22,218 bases of DNA from an uncultured Clostridia bacterium (GCA_946641795.1 CAMPBZ010000003.1:1-22218), one strand, 5' to 3'; counted from the first letter of the stretch, positions 6,901 to 15,591 are shown. Translations and numbers: made by a program. The notes: generated by a model from the letters alone, not told the origin.

Positions 6901-9900
6901 CGGGATTTTCGTCGTTAAAGGGTAGCGGCTCCTGCAAAATCGGGCAAACCGCAACGCAGCGGTAGGTTTTGGGGAAGAGCGCGCGCAACAGCTCGTTGAA
7001 CACGGCGGAAAGGAGCATCCGCATTCCGTCGGTGCAGTCCTCTTTCGAGGTCAGCGTCAACATCAGCGCGCGGCCTTTCTTTTCGGTCAAGGTACGCAGG
7101 TTTGCGGCTTCCACTTCGGGATCCAGCCGGCCAATGCCTTCCACACCCTTGTAGAAATCCAGCGTTTGCCGGTCGGACATCATACTGTAAAATCCGTAAG
7201 TCCGGCCAACAAAGTCCATCTTCATTTTTTGCACGCGAAGCTCGGAAAGAATGGACGTGGAGTCGTGCCGGATGCCGATCAGGCCGAACGGCTCGGCCTC
7301 GCCCAGCTCGTACCGGCGCAGGAAGATAGTATCCAGGCAGTTTTTGAAGGTGACGTTCTCGCACCGCAGGAAGATGGTGCAAGTTTCGTTTTGCATACCG
7401 GGATTGTCGCAGTCTTCGGCGTTGGAGTAGGTGATTTGCGCAATCTCGTATTCGGTGTTCTTATAAACAATGCTCATACCCACCATATATTCCAGCGGCA
7501 CGCGCTTTGGGAAGATATAGGGGAGAACGCCGATGACTTCGTCGTTCAGGCGCAGTTCCACCCGCTTGTTGGAAAGAACGGCGCGATCGACCATATTTTT
7601 GATGTGCTTGAAATAGATCAGCTTTTCGCGAACGAAGGAATACCCGTTTTGCTCGTTGGAGTTGGTGACCAGGTAGTAATCCTTTGCCGCGTGGCCCTCG
7701 CTCTTATGGTAGGGGGTTTTCTCGTTGTCGCAAAGACCGGCGATCAGGTAGGAGACCAGCTGATCGGTGGTCAGAACGTTCACATCGGTTTTGAGCAGTT
7801 CGGCGCAGAACGCGCAGGGGGGAACGTCCTCCCGCTTCTTTGCAAGACCGATCACGTCGCGAATACGCGCCTCAAAGGTGGAAAGCGGCATTCTGCCGTC
7901 GCCGGTCAGGTCGCAGAAAATGCGCAACAGGCTGAGCTTATGCTGGTTGATATGCTCGGCCATTCTGGGCTGAATGAAGGTTGCGCGGTTGACGAAATCA
8001 TCCCGCGAAGCCTTGGAAACGAAGTAATCGCGCAGCAGGTAGGGGCGGCTGATGATGTGAGCAACCGATTTTTTCCGCCCGCGGAAGCGCGTTGCCGCAA
8101 ACAGAACGGCGGCAAGGTTGAAATAATCGTCGGAGTACACCAGGAAGTTTACGCGCGGGATGGGCTTGAAGAAGTCGTTGATCTCAACCTCGTGCGCTTC
8201 CATAATCTTCCGCTCGGCAGCTTCCAGAACGGCGTCGGTTTTAATTTTAATGCCGTCCACGCCGTAGTGGTAGGCCCGCTCGGCAATAATGCTTTCCAGG
8301 CCGGTGAGCTTGTGGCCGGTTTTATCGTAAATGCGGCCGTTTGCGCTCTCGCGGTTCCAAAGCGTGTAGGAAACGCTTTCCACCTGCGTTGCGTCGCTCA
8401 TATTCAGCACGCGCTCCACGCAGAAGAACTTGGGCAGGGTGGAGGCGGCAAAACCGTACAGCATTTGCTCGGTGAGGAACAGGAAGCTTGCGCGGCCGCC
8501 CGAACCGTTGAGCAGACGGCTTGCAATAATGCAGCACAGGTAGCTCTCCTGGGCAATGATGTCGTCCGCGTCGATAAACACCACGTTGCAAACTTCCTCA
8601 AAGAAGCCGGGGAAGTGCTCTACGATGTTGTCGTTCTTAAAATCGTTGGGCGTGGCAATGTAAACGTCGGCCTGATCCAGCCGCTCGTCGGCGGTATAAA
8701 CGCGCCAGGTGCATTCCTCGCTGCTGCCGGTAATTTCGGTCAGGCGGGAGCGGATGTACTTTTTGAGCAGTTCGGCGTCTCTGTCGTTGCCGATCATAAA
8801 CACCACGCGCGCGCCGGAAAGCAACCGCGTGTAGGTGTACAGGATAACGTACTCGCCAAACTCCGAGTAGAAGGGCGCGCCAACGTAGATGTGGTCGCCG
8901 CCGTACATCGTATCCAGCGTTTTCATATAGCTTTGCACGGTGCGGCCGGAAACGTCAAACATCCGTTTGCCGATAAATTCGAGCGCGCTGGCAAACTGCT
9001 TGTTGGTGCACTCGTAGGGCGGCTCCTCCTCGGATTTTGCCTCGGGGTAGTAGCGCAGGCCGTGCTCTTTATCAAACCGCTGTTTCAAAACGCTTTGCAG
9101 CTCGTTCAAGCGGGCTTCCATTTCCTCGTCGGAAATCTCCTCCGCGCCAACGGAAGCTTCCGGCTCTTCGGGGATCGGGGTTTTGAACAAATAGCAGATC
9201 TCCTGCAACAGCAGAATGGAGATGAAGGGGTAAATATACCAGTTCTGAATGCGGATCACGTCCACAAGGAAACCGTAAAAGCCGGAATCCAGCGGGAAGA
9301 ACACGCAAAGGAAGATGGCAAGCGTAAGCGCAAAGTAGGCAATTTCAACCAGATAGACAAAGTTTTGCAGAATGCGCTCGGCGCGGATCAGCCAGGGGCG
9401 CGCGTAGGAGTACTCCGGCGCGCGGAAGAACAGGCCGACAACGGCGCGGTAGAAGCGCGAATGCTCCTTGGGAGCCTCCTTTTCGGCGCCGGCTTTTTTA
9501 TCCTCCGGATTTTCGCCGTGCTCAAAGGATTCCACGCGCTTGTTTTTGGGGTCGTCCTCGTCGGAAGGGGTGTCGGAGTTTTGCTCCACAACGCCTTTCT
9601 TCTTTTTGGCCAGGCGCTTTTTGCGCTTTTCCTCTTTCTTTTTCCGTCTGGCCTCTCTTCTTTCCCGGTCTTCCTCGGAAAGGTGGAAAATTCCGTCGAT
9701 CAGCCATTTCCGCATCAAGAGAGAAGTAAACAGGAAGGCGACAATGATGAGCAGGTTGACCAGCACCAGACGAATGGCGATGAAAACAAAATCCACCTGC
9801 GGGGCAACTTTATCCAGTCCGGAAGTAATCAGGTTGCCCAGGAAGGGAATTGCCTGGATCAGCGAGATCAGCCCGTTCAGAATTTCAAACAGCAGGGCAA

Positions 9901-10087
9901 AGACCACAATTTCAACGATGACGAGCAGAACAAAGAAGATGTTGCGCTTATTATCGGGGTAGTGGTAGCTTCTGGCGTGAACGGTGGTAATGCGCCCCAG
10001 GGCGTGCTTTTTCCCAATGTGGAGCAGGGGGAAGTAGAGCACGAGCATAACGGCTATGATGATGATAATTTTAATTGCTTCAATCAT
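3989..10087 (-). CDS. Giant membrane protein: five TM helices, degenerate helicase-like core, four-Cys zinc module, acidic linker, transglutaminase-like domain
   Basis: This 2032-residue protein has predicted membrane helices at about 5-24, 50-70, 100-124, 240-263 and 281-299. A strongly basic loop follows the third (RRKKKEEKRKKR), and positive-inside reasoning puts everything after residue 300 in the cytoplasm. Residues 390-700 look like an SF2 helicase core: IYVGAPFYSEFGEY, ADVYIATPNDF (about 474) and VVFIDADDII (about 502). No intact Walker A is visible, so ATPase activity is doubtful. A zinc module follows with Cys1192, 1195, 1214 and 1217, then a very acidic linker (about 1320-1640). The C-terminal transglutaminase-like domain keeps Cys1813 (VVCAGYA), His1845 (GCHAFNIV) and Asp1860 (YYVDATWGD), so it could be a protease or cross-linking enzyme. 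The start codon overlaps the previous stop as ATGA, with AGGAGG just upstream. The tail is lysine-rich. Confidence 0.9.
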   Translation of the reverse strand: MIEAIKIIIIIAVMLVLYFPLLHIGKKHALGRITTVHARSYHYPDNKRNIFFVLLVIVEIVVFALLFEILNGLISLIQAIPFLGNLITSGLDKVAPQVDFVFIAIRLVLVNLLIIVAFLFTSLLMRKWLIDGIFHLSEEDRERREARRKKKEEKRKKRLAKKKKGVVEQNSDTPSDEDDPKNKRVESFEHGENPEDKKAGAEKEAPKEHSRFYRAVVGLFFRAPEYSYARPWLIRAERILQNFVYLVEIAYFALTLAIFLCVFFPLDSGFYGFLVDVIRIQNWYIYPFISILLLQEICYLFKTPIPEEPEASVGAEEISDEEMEARLNELQSVLKQRFDKEHGLRYYPEAKSEEEPPYECTNKQFASALEFIGKRMFDVSGRTVQSYMKTLDTMYGGDHIYVGAPFYSEFGEYVILYTYTRLLSGARVVFMIGNDRDAELLKKYIRSRLTEITGSSEECTWRVYTADERLDQADVYIATPNDFKNDNIVEHFPGFFEEVCNVVFIDADDIIAQESYLCCIIASRLLNGSGGRASFLFLTEQMLYGFAASTLPKFFCVERVLNMSDATQVESVSYTLWNRESANGRIYDKTGHKLTGLESIIAERAYHYGVDGIKIKTDAVLEAAERKIMEAHEVEINDFFKPIPRVNFLVYSDDYFNLAAVLFAATRFRGRKKSVAHIISRPYLLRDYFVSKASRDDFVNRATFIQPRMAEHINQHKLSLLRIFCDLTGDGRMPLSTFEARIRDVIGLAKKREDVPPCAFCAELLKTDVNVLTTDQLVSYLIAGLCDNEKTPYHKSEGHAAKDYYLVTNSNEQNGYSFVREKLIYFKHIKNMVDRAVLSNKRVELRLNDEVIGVLPYIFPKRVPLEYMVGMSIVYKNTEYEIAQITYSNAEDCDNPGMQNETCTIFLRCENVTFKNCLDTIFLRRYELGEAEPFGLIGIRHDSTSILSELRVQKMKMDFVGRTYGFYSMMSDRQTLDFYKGVEGIGRLDPEVEAANLRTLTEKKGRALMLTLTSKEDCTDGMRMLLSAVFNELLRALFPKTYRCVAVCPILQEPLPFNDENPALTPEDRIKALYPYLADPQGDFVETDPHKIRLLFINDCEEDVGVLDWIFDPVCRYIQEWLVYIYSYLHWVKAFPEKKHYIYFGGEKMPECFDLDGLLNLLQNCKTTFSDSGAHDYDTANDDVDETELRKCSFCHRTMETGRYQTFNKHRYICADCFDVIGTEDAARKVMEKVLAYLKANYPGVFARGENVKLDPPYLLGEDQVLSEFYSRVDPDERVIYMEKDLPATNAAVAILRGMIALWQKDNNLVISYADAQLYYEELKYLRSLGQDVSADWIYDHLSEELRRDIQTIADYVEEPNGGDNGGNGGDEFDEAFDEEYDEELGDLLDKTEQDETADDPNAMNEFNDATKPNAPGGLSDPIDEEDDMARAPRSSFLFMREKAKELDDIEEDTGDEPSDEDYSDDLYDPKKTPRFWKRYLRGEHAEDGNEDVHPDNEHEEEQPVGEEENAKTVSKGNAFLYWDRTKPNCPPPGFDDPEEADEEPADEEENADEEEFDEDPGVTEGSDEDETEPNEPSEEADETEEEPAEEPEEETEEEPAEEEPEEEPEPEPEEKPKKPVKGEGAEKPKKEFWLKRFFAFLFGKKRKKKKKPITPEEEEKNNPKIRVYNEMVRHAKDYDEGPFSREGVTDEELGRIFQYVICDNPELFWVHAFKWNSAEVSLIFRCKNANGKLDLKQIKRKTREIKKGARFFTRGITRRTDPYKALVTIYRRLILTLDYDTVGLNADVSSDLSRDDMIRSLHGALVEHKVVCAGYAVAFQYLMQSIGLTCAFVVSEDHPGGGCHAFNIVKIGKYCYYVDATWGDSSNTKTGEDHKNEIHYGYCCVPFREFVRTSEGDQCYHTPRKEFYPDLEELKATNHEYHRYIKAFMSRVNDDEFAKIIARQALTYKPSEMGDFIVSVRFSTYELAKCAQRTIGTAVKKAYALAERKNRKRAELLSVCTASCANPSGVLEIYFQQPQKKKKKKKDQKDA

Positions 10088-12150
10088 CTTTCGGCTCCTC
10101 CTGCTTTTGATTCGGGAAACATTGATTCAATGGCCTCCAAAGAGAAGACGCGGTACACCTTGTTTTCCGCCGCGCGGAAAGGCTTGTTCATATTGAACTC
10201 GCCGTCAATATCCTCGTTCTCTTTTTCGGTGGGAACAACGCCGAGGTTGTTCAAAATACCGCTGACGCGGTCCTCTACGTCCTCCAACAGCTCGCGGTGG
10301 CTGCGGATGTTTTTATCCTTGTTTACGTTCTCATTGTAAAGCCGTTCCAGCTCGCGGAGCTCGTAGGTGGCTTCCTCAATGGCAATCAGGTCTTTTTGGT
10401 AGCGGGCGCGGATGTTTTGGAACATTGCCTCGTGCTTGCCGAGACATTCCATATAAATATCCTTCATATCCGCCTTGGCGTCCCGCAGTTTTTTAATGAC
10501 CGGGAGCAAATGGAAGAAGGCGGCCAGGAAATAGATGCCGGTAAACACCATAACGGCGAAATAGTAGAAACCCCAGGTTTCGGGCTCGACCGATTGCAGC
10601 TGCATGGCTCCGTAGGGAACAATGGTTGCGATCAGGGCGAGGATGAAGAAGATCACGTCGCCGATGATGTTGCGGTTCAGGTAGGCGCGCGCGGTATCGT
10701 AGCGTTTTTTGGCCCGTTGCGCGGCCTCCTTTTGCTCGGTGTAGTCCACGCCGGCCTGCGCGCGCAGGGCGCTATCCAGCGTTGCCGAAATTTGCGTTTT
10801 CTTCTTTTCAACCAGGTATTCGTACTTTTCCTTGGAGGGGAACTGGTCGGTGGTTTTGTAAGAACCGGTGCCCTTTGTGGCGTCAACCCCTTCTTTTACG
10901 CTCTGGGCGCAGGTTTCGTCGCGCTTTCTGAAATATTCCGTGAGGATCTCGTTAAACTCGGCGCGCTCGCGCTCCGAGAACTTTCCGCTTCCGTTGGCGG
11001 CAAAGTCCAGCACTTCCTGGAACTGCCATTCAAAGGTGAGCTGATCGCCCGAAAGCTTATCCTCTACGTAAACCGGCTGAATATTGGCGGGGTCCAGCGC
11101 CTCGGCGCGGGGCTTGGTTTCGGTCAGAACGTCGTCCAGCGCATAGTAGGTGGATTGGTTTGCCTTTGCGGCGCGCCGCGCGGCGCGGATCTTCCGCCAG
11201 GCATTTTCCAAAACTTCTTTCAGCGCGTCGGGCGAAACGGCGGTCAGAATGGATTTTTCGTCAATGTTGATGTTATCTTCGCGCTCGTAAGCGTGGATCA
11301 GGCAGAGCGAAAGCACCAGCGTATCGTAAGCAACGCCGGCGGGACTGCCCACGTGGCGGGCGGCGTAGTGGTAGCGGTGGATATGCGAAACGCACTCCGA
11401 GCGAATGGAAAAGGCGTGGTAGAACTCGTCAAAGCTCATCCGGCTTTTTCCGCCGTAGGGGTAATCGTCCAGCCCAAAGCGCAGGGAAAGCCCATCGTTA
11501 CAATACAAATGGAAGGAAGTAAAGGTGTCGGCGGGGTAAACGAGATCCCGGAAGTCCTTTCTTTCCTGCGTTTTGAAATAGATGGTCTCACCGGCATCCG
11601 CGGACACCAGCTCCGGCTCCTCGACCTTTTCAAACTGCGCGAGCTGTTCCTCAACCGAAGGCACCGGCTTTTCGCCCTTTTTGAGCGGCTCGACCTCTCT
11701 GGTCTCCTCATCGCCGGTCAGAATACCGTACAGCTGGTACTCCTCGTTGTAAACCTGGTAGTACTCCTCGTAGTTTCCGCTGTGGATATAGATAATGGAG
11801 CAATCCGAAATGTTGATGCGCTTCTTTTCCAGGTAGCCGAAAACGTGGTCCGAAAGGTAGGCCTCAATGAACGGCAGATAGACCGCAAGGTCAACGCCGG
11901 TCAGGTCCTGGTAACCGCCAACGCCGTAGGGAGAACGGATCTTGGCGAAATCGAAGAAATCGACCAGCACGGTAATGCGGAAACGGTCGGCAAACACGGA
12001 AGAGATTTTTTGGAAAATCTCCTCGGCGCAGTCCTCGATCTCGTTCAGCTTGCAGTTCATCCAGCAGATCCGGTTATAGCCCGAAAGCTCAAACAGGCGG
12101 TTGCTGTCAAGCGTTTTGTTTTCCGATGTGTTAATCACATAAGTCAGCAT
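10084..12150 (-). CDS. Unknown membrane protein with two TM helices and C-terminal coiled coil
   Basis: I do not recognise the family of this 688-residue protein. Residues 1 to about 490 form a large soluble region, without a signal peptide, that begins MLTYVINTSENKTL. Two membrane helices follow at about 496-520 (DVIFFILALIATIVPYG) and 528-556 (FYYFAVMVFTGIYFLAAFF). After them comes a helical, charged segment rich in Glu, Lys and Arg (about 560-650), likely a coiled coil. Even membrane crossing leaves both ends in the cytoplasm, where they could contact the tubulin-like proteins encoded upstream. GAGAGGA precedes the start at 12150. Its end overlaps the 2032-residue gene by four bases, and the ribosome binding site of that gene lies inside its last codons, which suggests coupled, near-equal synthesis and perhaps a complex. 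Confidence 0.85.
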   Translation of the reverse strand: MLTYVINTSENKTLDSNRLFELSGYNRICWMNCKLNEIEDCAEEIFQKISSVFADRFRITVLVDFFDFAKIRSPYGVGGYQDLTGVDLAVYLPFIEAYLSDHVFGYLEKKRINISDCSIIYIHSGNYEEYYQVYNEEYQLYGILTGDEETREVEPLKKGEKPVPSVEEQLAQFEKVEEPELVSADAGETIYFKTQERKDFRDLVYPADTFTSFHLYCNDGLSLRFGLDDYPYGGKSRMSFDEFYHAFSIRSECVSHIHRYHYAARHVGSPAGVAYDTLVLSLCLIHAYEREDNINIDEKSILTAVSPDALKEVLENAWRKIRAARRAAKANQSTYYALDDVLTETKPRAEALDPANIQPVYVEDKLSGDQLTFEWQFQEVLDFAANGSGKFSERERAEFNEILTEYFRKRDETCAQSVKEGVDATKGTGSYKTTDQFPSKEKYEYLVEKKKTQISATLDSALRAQAGVDYTEQKEAAQRAKKRYDTARAYLNRNIIGDVIFFILALIATIVPYGAMQLQSVEPETWGFYYFAVMVFTGIYFLAAFFHLLPVIKKLRDAKADMKDIYMECLGKHEAMFQNIRARYQKDLIAIEEATYELRELERLYNENVNKDKNIRSHRELLEDVEDRVSGILNNLGVVPTEKENEDIDGEFNMNKPFRAAENKVYRVFSLEAIESMFPESKAGGAER

Positions 12151-12193
12151 TTTGTTTCCTCTCTTTTCGAAAAGAAATTATCTTATCGTCATT

Positions 12194-12212
12194 GCCGAAA
12201 GCTCTCTTCGGC
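12194..12212 (-). other. Small hairpin in the gap before the 688-residue gene
   Basis: GCCGAA at 12194-12199 pairs with TTCGGC at 12207-12212 around a seven-base loop. It lies just after the stop of the 1084-residue gene, with no T tract following on the minus strand, so it is unlikely to be a full terminator. It could mark an RNA processing or stability point. Confidence 0.35.
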
Positions 12213-12217
12213 GCGCC

Positions 12218-15200
12218 TTAAAATCCTCCGAGCTTCTTGATCCACGCAGAAACGGATTTTGCAACGGGATCGCCGGCGTTTTCTCGCAGGAAATCCAGAA
12301 AATACTTCTTGATCTCCGCGGCAACGGCCTCCCGGCTTTCGGTTTCGGAGGCGGGAATGCGGTAGGTGCAGAAGGTGCGGATCACGTCAAGCCCTTCGGC
12401 CAGCAGTTTTTCGGCCAATTTTTCGCCCCCGTTTTCTTTTTCGGTCTGCTTTTGCCAGTAGGCAAGCTCAAAAATGCCCAGGCGGGTCGCCCCACCGAAG
12501 AAGATGACCTGGTCAAACAGGTTTTCGCGCATTGCGCGAATGAGGGGGGAGCGTTTGATGGCGCGGATCAGTTCGGGAAGGTTGAACCCGTTAAAGCCGA
12601 CCGCGGGAAGCACGCGCAGTTCGGCGGTCAGCTGCTCGCAGTAGGCGGCGTCCCAGGCTCTCATCTTCTCCCCGCGCCGGCGGATCCAGGAGGGCAGAAG
12701 CCCCCAGTTGTTGCGCGTGAGCACCTTTTCGCCGATGGTGACCGGCAGGCGGGCGCAATCGCTCCCGCGGAAGTAGAGCGTTTCGGATTTCGGATTTTCG
12801 GAAGAACCGACCGAATAAACGCCGGAGATCAGCGAATACAGGAAGGCGCGGATCACGCCGCGGTCGTACTCTTCCTGCTTTTTCGCGCTCAAAAAGGGCA
12901 GAGGGTTGTTAAACTCGATGTTTCCGATGATGTGCGGGTACCAGACCGCCGTTGCAAACTCGCGGGTAAAGCCGAGCGATTGCTCGTAGGCGCGGTAGCA
13001 ATCGGCCTCCTCGCACGTCTCGTTGAAAGCGGCAAGCGAGGTAAGAGGCATTGCCGGCGTTTCGCGCATCAGCCCGATCGATTTTTCATCGGGCCAGACC
13101 GGAAGCGTGCACAGCAAATAATTTGCGGCCTGAGCCGGCAGTTCGGCGGCGGGATCGATCCCGGCGGGCAGCAGCAGGAAACCCGCCTCGCCCCGCGGGT
13201 CGCCCCAGGAGCCGTCGTCGGTCTTTTTAATTTTCAGTGCGGGGTTGGCAAGGTGGTAGAGCAACGAGAAGGCGGTTTCGGCAAATTTTTCGTTGCGCGC
13301 GCACTTGAAGGCGAAAACCTCGGCAACGCCGCGGTCAACGGTCGCCGTGTAGAAGGGGCTTGCAAAAACGGTTTTCAGCGCGTTCTGCTTTACGGCTTCC
13401 ACAATTCCCGCGCCGTTGTAGGCAAGCAGGTCGTCGTTTTCGCGGGCGTATTGGTAAAACTCTTTGCCCAAAACGGCAAAGAAATCGATCTCGTTCGGAA
13501 ATTCTTTTTGGTATTTTGCAAACAGGTATTTATCGTCCGTTGCGTCGTAAAGGGTGAGGGTATCGCACCGTTTGACGTTGGCGGCCTGCAAGGCCATATC
13601 CAGCTCTTGCGCGGATTTTTGGGCGCTGAACGCCACCTTTTTGAAGAGGCGGCGGTATTTGCAGATCAGCGAGAGCAGAGCCGTTTTGAGCCATTCGTAA
13701 ACGTACCCGACCAGAATTTCTTTTGCAATGGACAGCTTTTCACAGGCGTCCTGTTTTACAAGCGCCTCGCCTTTGGCGAGAGAGCGGAGGAAGCGCGGGG
13801 CAATGCCCGAGCTGCTCGCTTGCGCGGTCAGGATTTGGGAAAGGATCTCAAACCTTCCCAGGTAAAACAGGTTCCCAACGGTTTCGGGTGTTAAAGTTTT
13901 GCTTGCGGGCGGCAGTTTTTCGGCGAGAAAACGGTACAGCCGGCAAAGACCGACCAGCGCGATTTCGGGGCTTTCAAAGGTTTCGCCGTTTTTCAGCACG
14001 GCGCCGATAATCTCCTCAACCAGGCGGTCTTTCGCCTCAAAAATAGCCGCATATCCCTGGGAAAAGAGCTCTTCGATTTGATCGGCATAGGCGAGCGCCG
14101 CTTTGAGGACGGCGTTGCTCTTCTCCTTTGGTTTTACCCGCGGTTTGGGCGGGAACAGGGGCTTGGAAAATTTCTTGAACAGGTGCTCGATCTCGTCCGG
14201 GCAGACGGTTTCGTCCACCAGCGAGAGAAGCTCGTTGAAATAGGCGCTTTTGAAGCGCTCGGTGCCTTCGGGCTCGGCGGTGGCGGTTTCATCCTCGTCG
14301 TCCTCGTCGAAGGCGGTGCCGTTTTGAAGGAAGAATTGTTCGTTCTCGGCTTCCAAAACGGTGTTGATATAGTCTTTGGTATCCGAACCGCGGCTTTTTT
14401 TGCCGGTCAGTTCGCGGCGGGCGGCAGCAAGCCGTACCTCGGCCGCTGCGGCAAAGGAGCCGAAGCGGTTGGCAAAAAAGTCGGCGGTTGCGGCAAGCCC
14501 GATGTAGTTTGCCGCGTCGGGCGCGCCGGCCTGCATTCCGGAGGCGTTGACGCCCACAAAAATACGGGTGGGGTCATCGCCCGGCGTTTGCAGGGCGTTT
14601 TGCAGGATCTGACTTCTGCAAAGGGCCACCAGCACGTTGGAAAAGATGGCGGCTTGCACCGGGATCGAATCGCTTGCGGTGGTTTTTTCGTAGAAATACA
14701 CGCGGTCAAAGGGGAGCGCTTCGGGGGTTGCAAACTTCGGGTTGGCCGAATCGAACAACAGCCCTATGGCGGGGTCGCCTGCGCTTCCGATAACGAAGCG
14801 CGCGTCCGGGTTGCCGTTGCCCCAGGCTGTCTGGTTGACGGCGTTCAGCTCCCGGATGGTTGCATAGGCATTTGCGTTTGCAAGAACCAGCTGTTCCTTT
14901 AACAGGGCGTAGGAGAAGACCCCGGCGGACATCAGGAGCGCCGCTGTTGGAATGCGGACGCCGTATTTTTCACGAATGTATTTTTTGACGTACAGGGTAA
15001 TGGGAAGCAGCAGGCCGGAACCGGTTCCGCCGGCAAGTGAAGCGACCGCGTAAAGCTCGAAGGTGTCGCCCTCCTCGGCGCTTTGGAATGCCGCGTCAAT
15101 GGCGGTGTGAAGCGCTTCCCGTTTCTCCTCGTTTTGGCAGAAGGCCAGGAACGCGAGCACGGCCTTGGCTCTCCAACCGCCGGCGCCGATGTTCATTCTG

Positions 15201-15472
15201 GCCAGCTCGGCGCTTTCAATGCGCGTTCTGCCTTCCTCCCCGTAAAAGGACATCCACGAATAGCAGGCGGGGTCAAGCCGATCCAAAACCGAACCCAGTG
15301 TCTCATTTGCCGAAAGGTCCATTTTGTTCGGAAGATTCAATTTTTCCAGGAAAAGCGCGTCGGTATCGAACGCAATGGGCAGAATGGCGCAGTCTTCCGC
15401 CTTGCAAAAAGCGTTTTGCAAGGCTTTCGCGCCGGTGCCGCCGATTCCCAAAATCAGATTGTGTTTTTTCAT
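12218..15472 (-). CDS. Tubulin/FtsZ-superfamily protein, second paralogue (1084 aa)
   Basis: The N terminus reads LILGIGGTGAKAL (GxGGxG first nucleotide loop), and residues 148-153 are GGTGSG in the context VASLAGGTGSGLLLP, the tubulin/FtsZ signature that contacts GTP phosphates. It shares several stretches with the larger upstream paralogue: the NAYATIRELNAVN helix, RFVIGSAGDP...GLLFDSANP, and a late WYPHIIGN...LPFL segment. This pattern matches the large bacterial 'tubulin-like' (Tubulin_2 type) proteins, which are far longer than FtsZ (about 350-400 residues). The extra roughly 700 residues are mostly helical and have no recognised domain. It is predicted to be a cytoplasmic GTP-binding protein, possibly polymerising alone or with its paralogue. 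GAGAGCGG precedes the start. Compared with the paralogue it is more divergent and shorter. Confidence 0.82.
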   Translation of the reverse strand: MKKHNLILGIGGTGAKALQNAFCKAEDCAILPIAFDTDALFLEKLNLPNKMDLSANETLGSVLDRLDPACYSWMSFYGEEGRTRIESAELARMNIGAGGWRAKAVLAFLAFCQNEEKREALHTAIDAAFQSAEEGDTFELYAVASLAGGTGSGLLLPITLYVKKYIREKYGVRIPTAALLMSAGVFSYALLKEQLVLANANAYATIRELNAVNQTAWGNGNPDARFVIGSAGDPAIGLLFDSANPKFATPEALPFDRVYFYEKTTASDSIPVQAAIFSNVLVALCRSQILQNALQTPGDDPTRIFVGVNASGMQAGAPDAANYIGLAATADFFANRFGSFAAAAEVRLAAARRELTGKKSRGSDTKDYINTVLEAENEQFFLQNGTAFDEDDEDETATAEPEGTERFKSAYFNELLSLVDETVCPDEIEHLFKKFSKPLFPPKPRVKPKEKSNAVLKAALAYADQIEELFSQGYAAIFEAKDRLVEEIIGAVLKNGETFESPEIALVGLCRLYRFLAEKLPPASKTLTPETVGNLFYLGRFEILSQILTAQASSSGIAPRFLRSLAKGEALVKQDACEKLSIAKEILVGYVYEWLKTALLSLICKYRRLFKKVAFSAQKSAQELDMALQAANVKRCDTLTLYDATDDKYLFAKYQKEFPNEIDFFAVLGKEFYQYARENDDLLAYNGAGIVEAVKQNALKTVFASPFYTATVDRGVAEVFAFKCARNEKFAETAFSLLYHLANPALKIKKTDDGSWGDPRGEAGFLLLPAGIDPAAELPAQAANYLLCTLPVWPDEKSIGLMRETPAMPLTSLAAFNETCEEADCYRAYEQSLGFTREFATAVWYPHIIGNIEFNNPLPFLSAKKQEEYDRGVIRAFLYSLISGVYSVGSSENPKSETLYFRGSDCARLPVTIGEKVLTRNNWGLLPSWIRRRGEKMRAWDAAYCEQLTAELRVLPAVGFNGFNLPELIRAIKRSPLIRAMRENLFDQVIFFGGATRLGIFELAYWQKQTEKENGGEKLAEKLLAEGLDVIRTFCTYRIPASETESREAVAAEIKKYFLDFLRENAGDPVAKSVSAWIKKLGGF

Positions 15473-15513
15473 ATTCCGCTCTCACTTTTTCTGCATATTC
15501 CGTGGTGGTAACG

Positions 15514-15575
15514 CCCCGCGCGGGGGAAAGTTTCCTTTGCGCCGGGGGCCCGCCCAAGCGGGTCCCCGGCAAAGG
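15514..15575 (-). other. Strong stem-loop between the two tubulin-like genes
   Basis: Bases 15534-15575 form a long GC-rich hairpin. The outer stem CCTTTG/CAAAGG is followed by a two-base bulge and a 12-pair inner stem with a CCAA-type loop. Next to it is the palindrome CCCCGCGCGGGG (15514-15525). In the direction of the operon the hairpin starts 16 bases after the first paralogue's stop and is not followed by a T tract. Attenuation, RNA processing or protection of the upstream message is more likely than complete termination. Confidence 0.6.
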
Positions 15576-15591
15576 GGAAAGGGAGGATCAA

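Noticed and set aside
7166..10339. Plus-strand open frame of over 1000 codons opposite the giant protein
   Set aside because: It is antisense to the coding sequence containing the membrane helices and helicase-like motifs, has no ribosome binding site of note, and shows the same mirror composition.
15534..15575. Intrinsic terminator ending the first tubulin-like transcript
   Set aside because: The stem is strong, but no T tract follows it on the transcribed strand, and the downstream genes clearly belong to the same set; it is kept as a structured element only.
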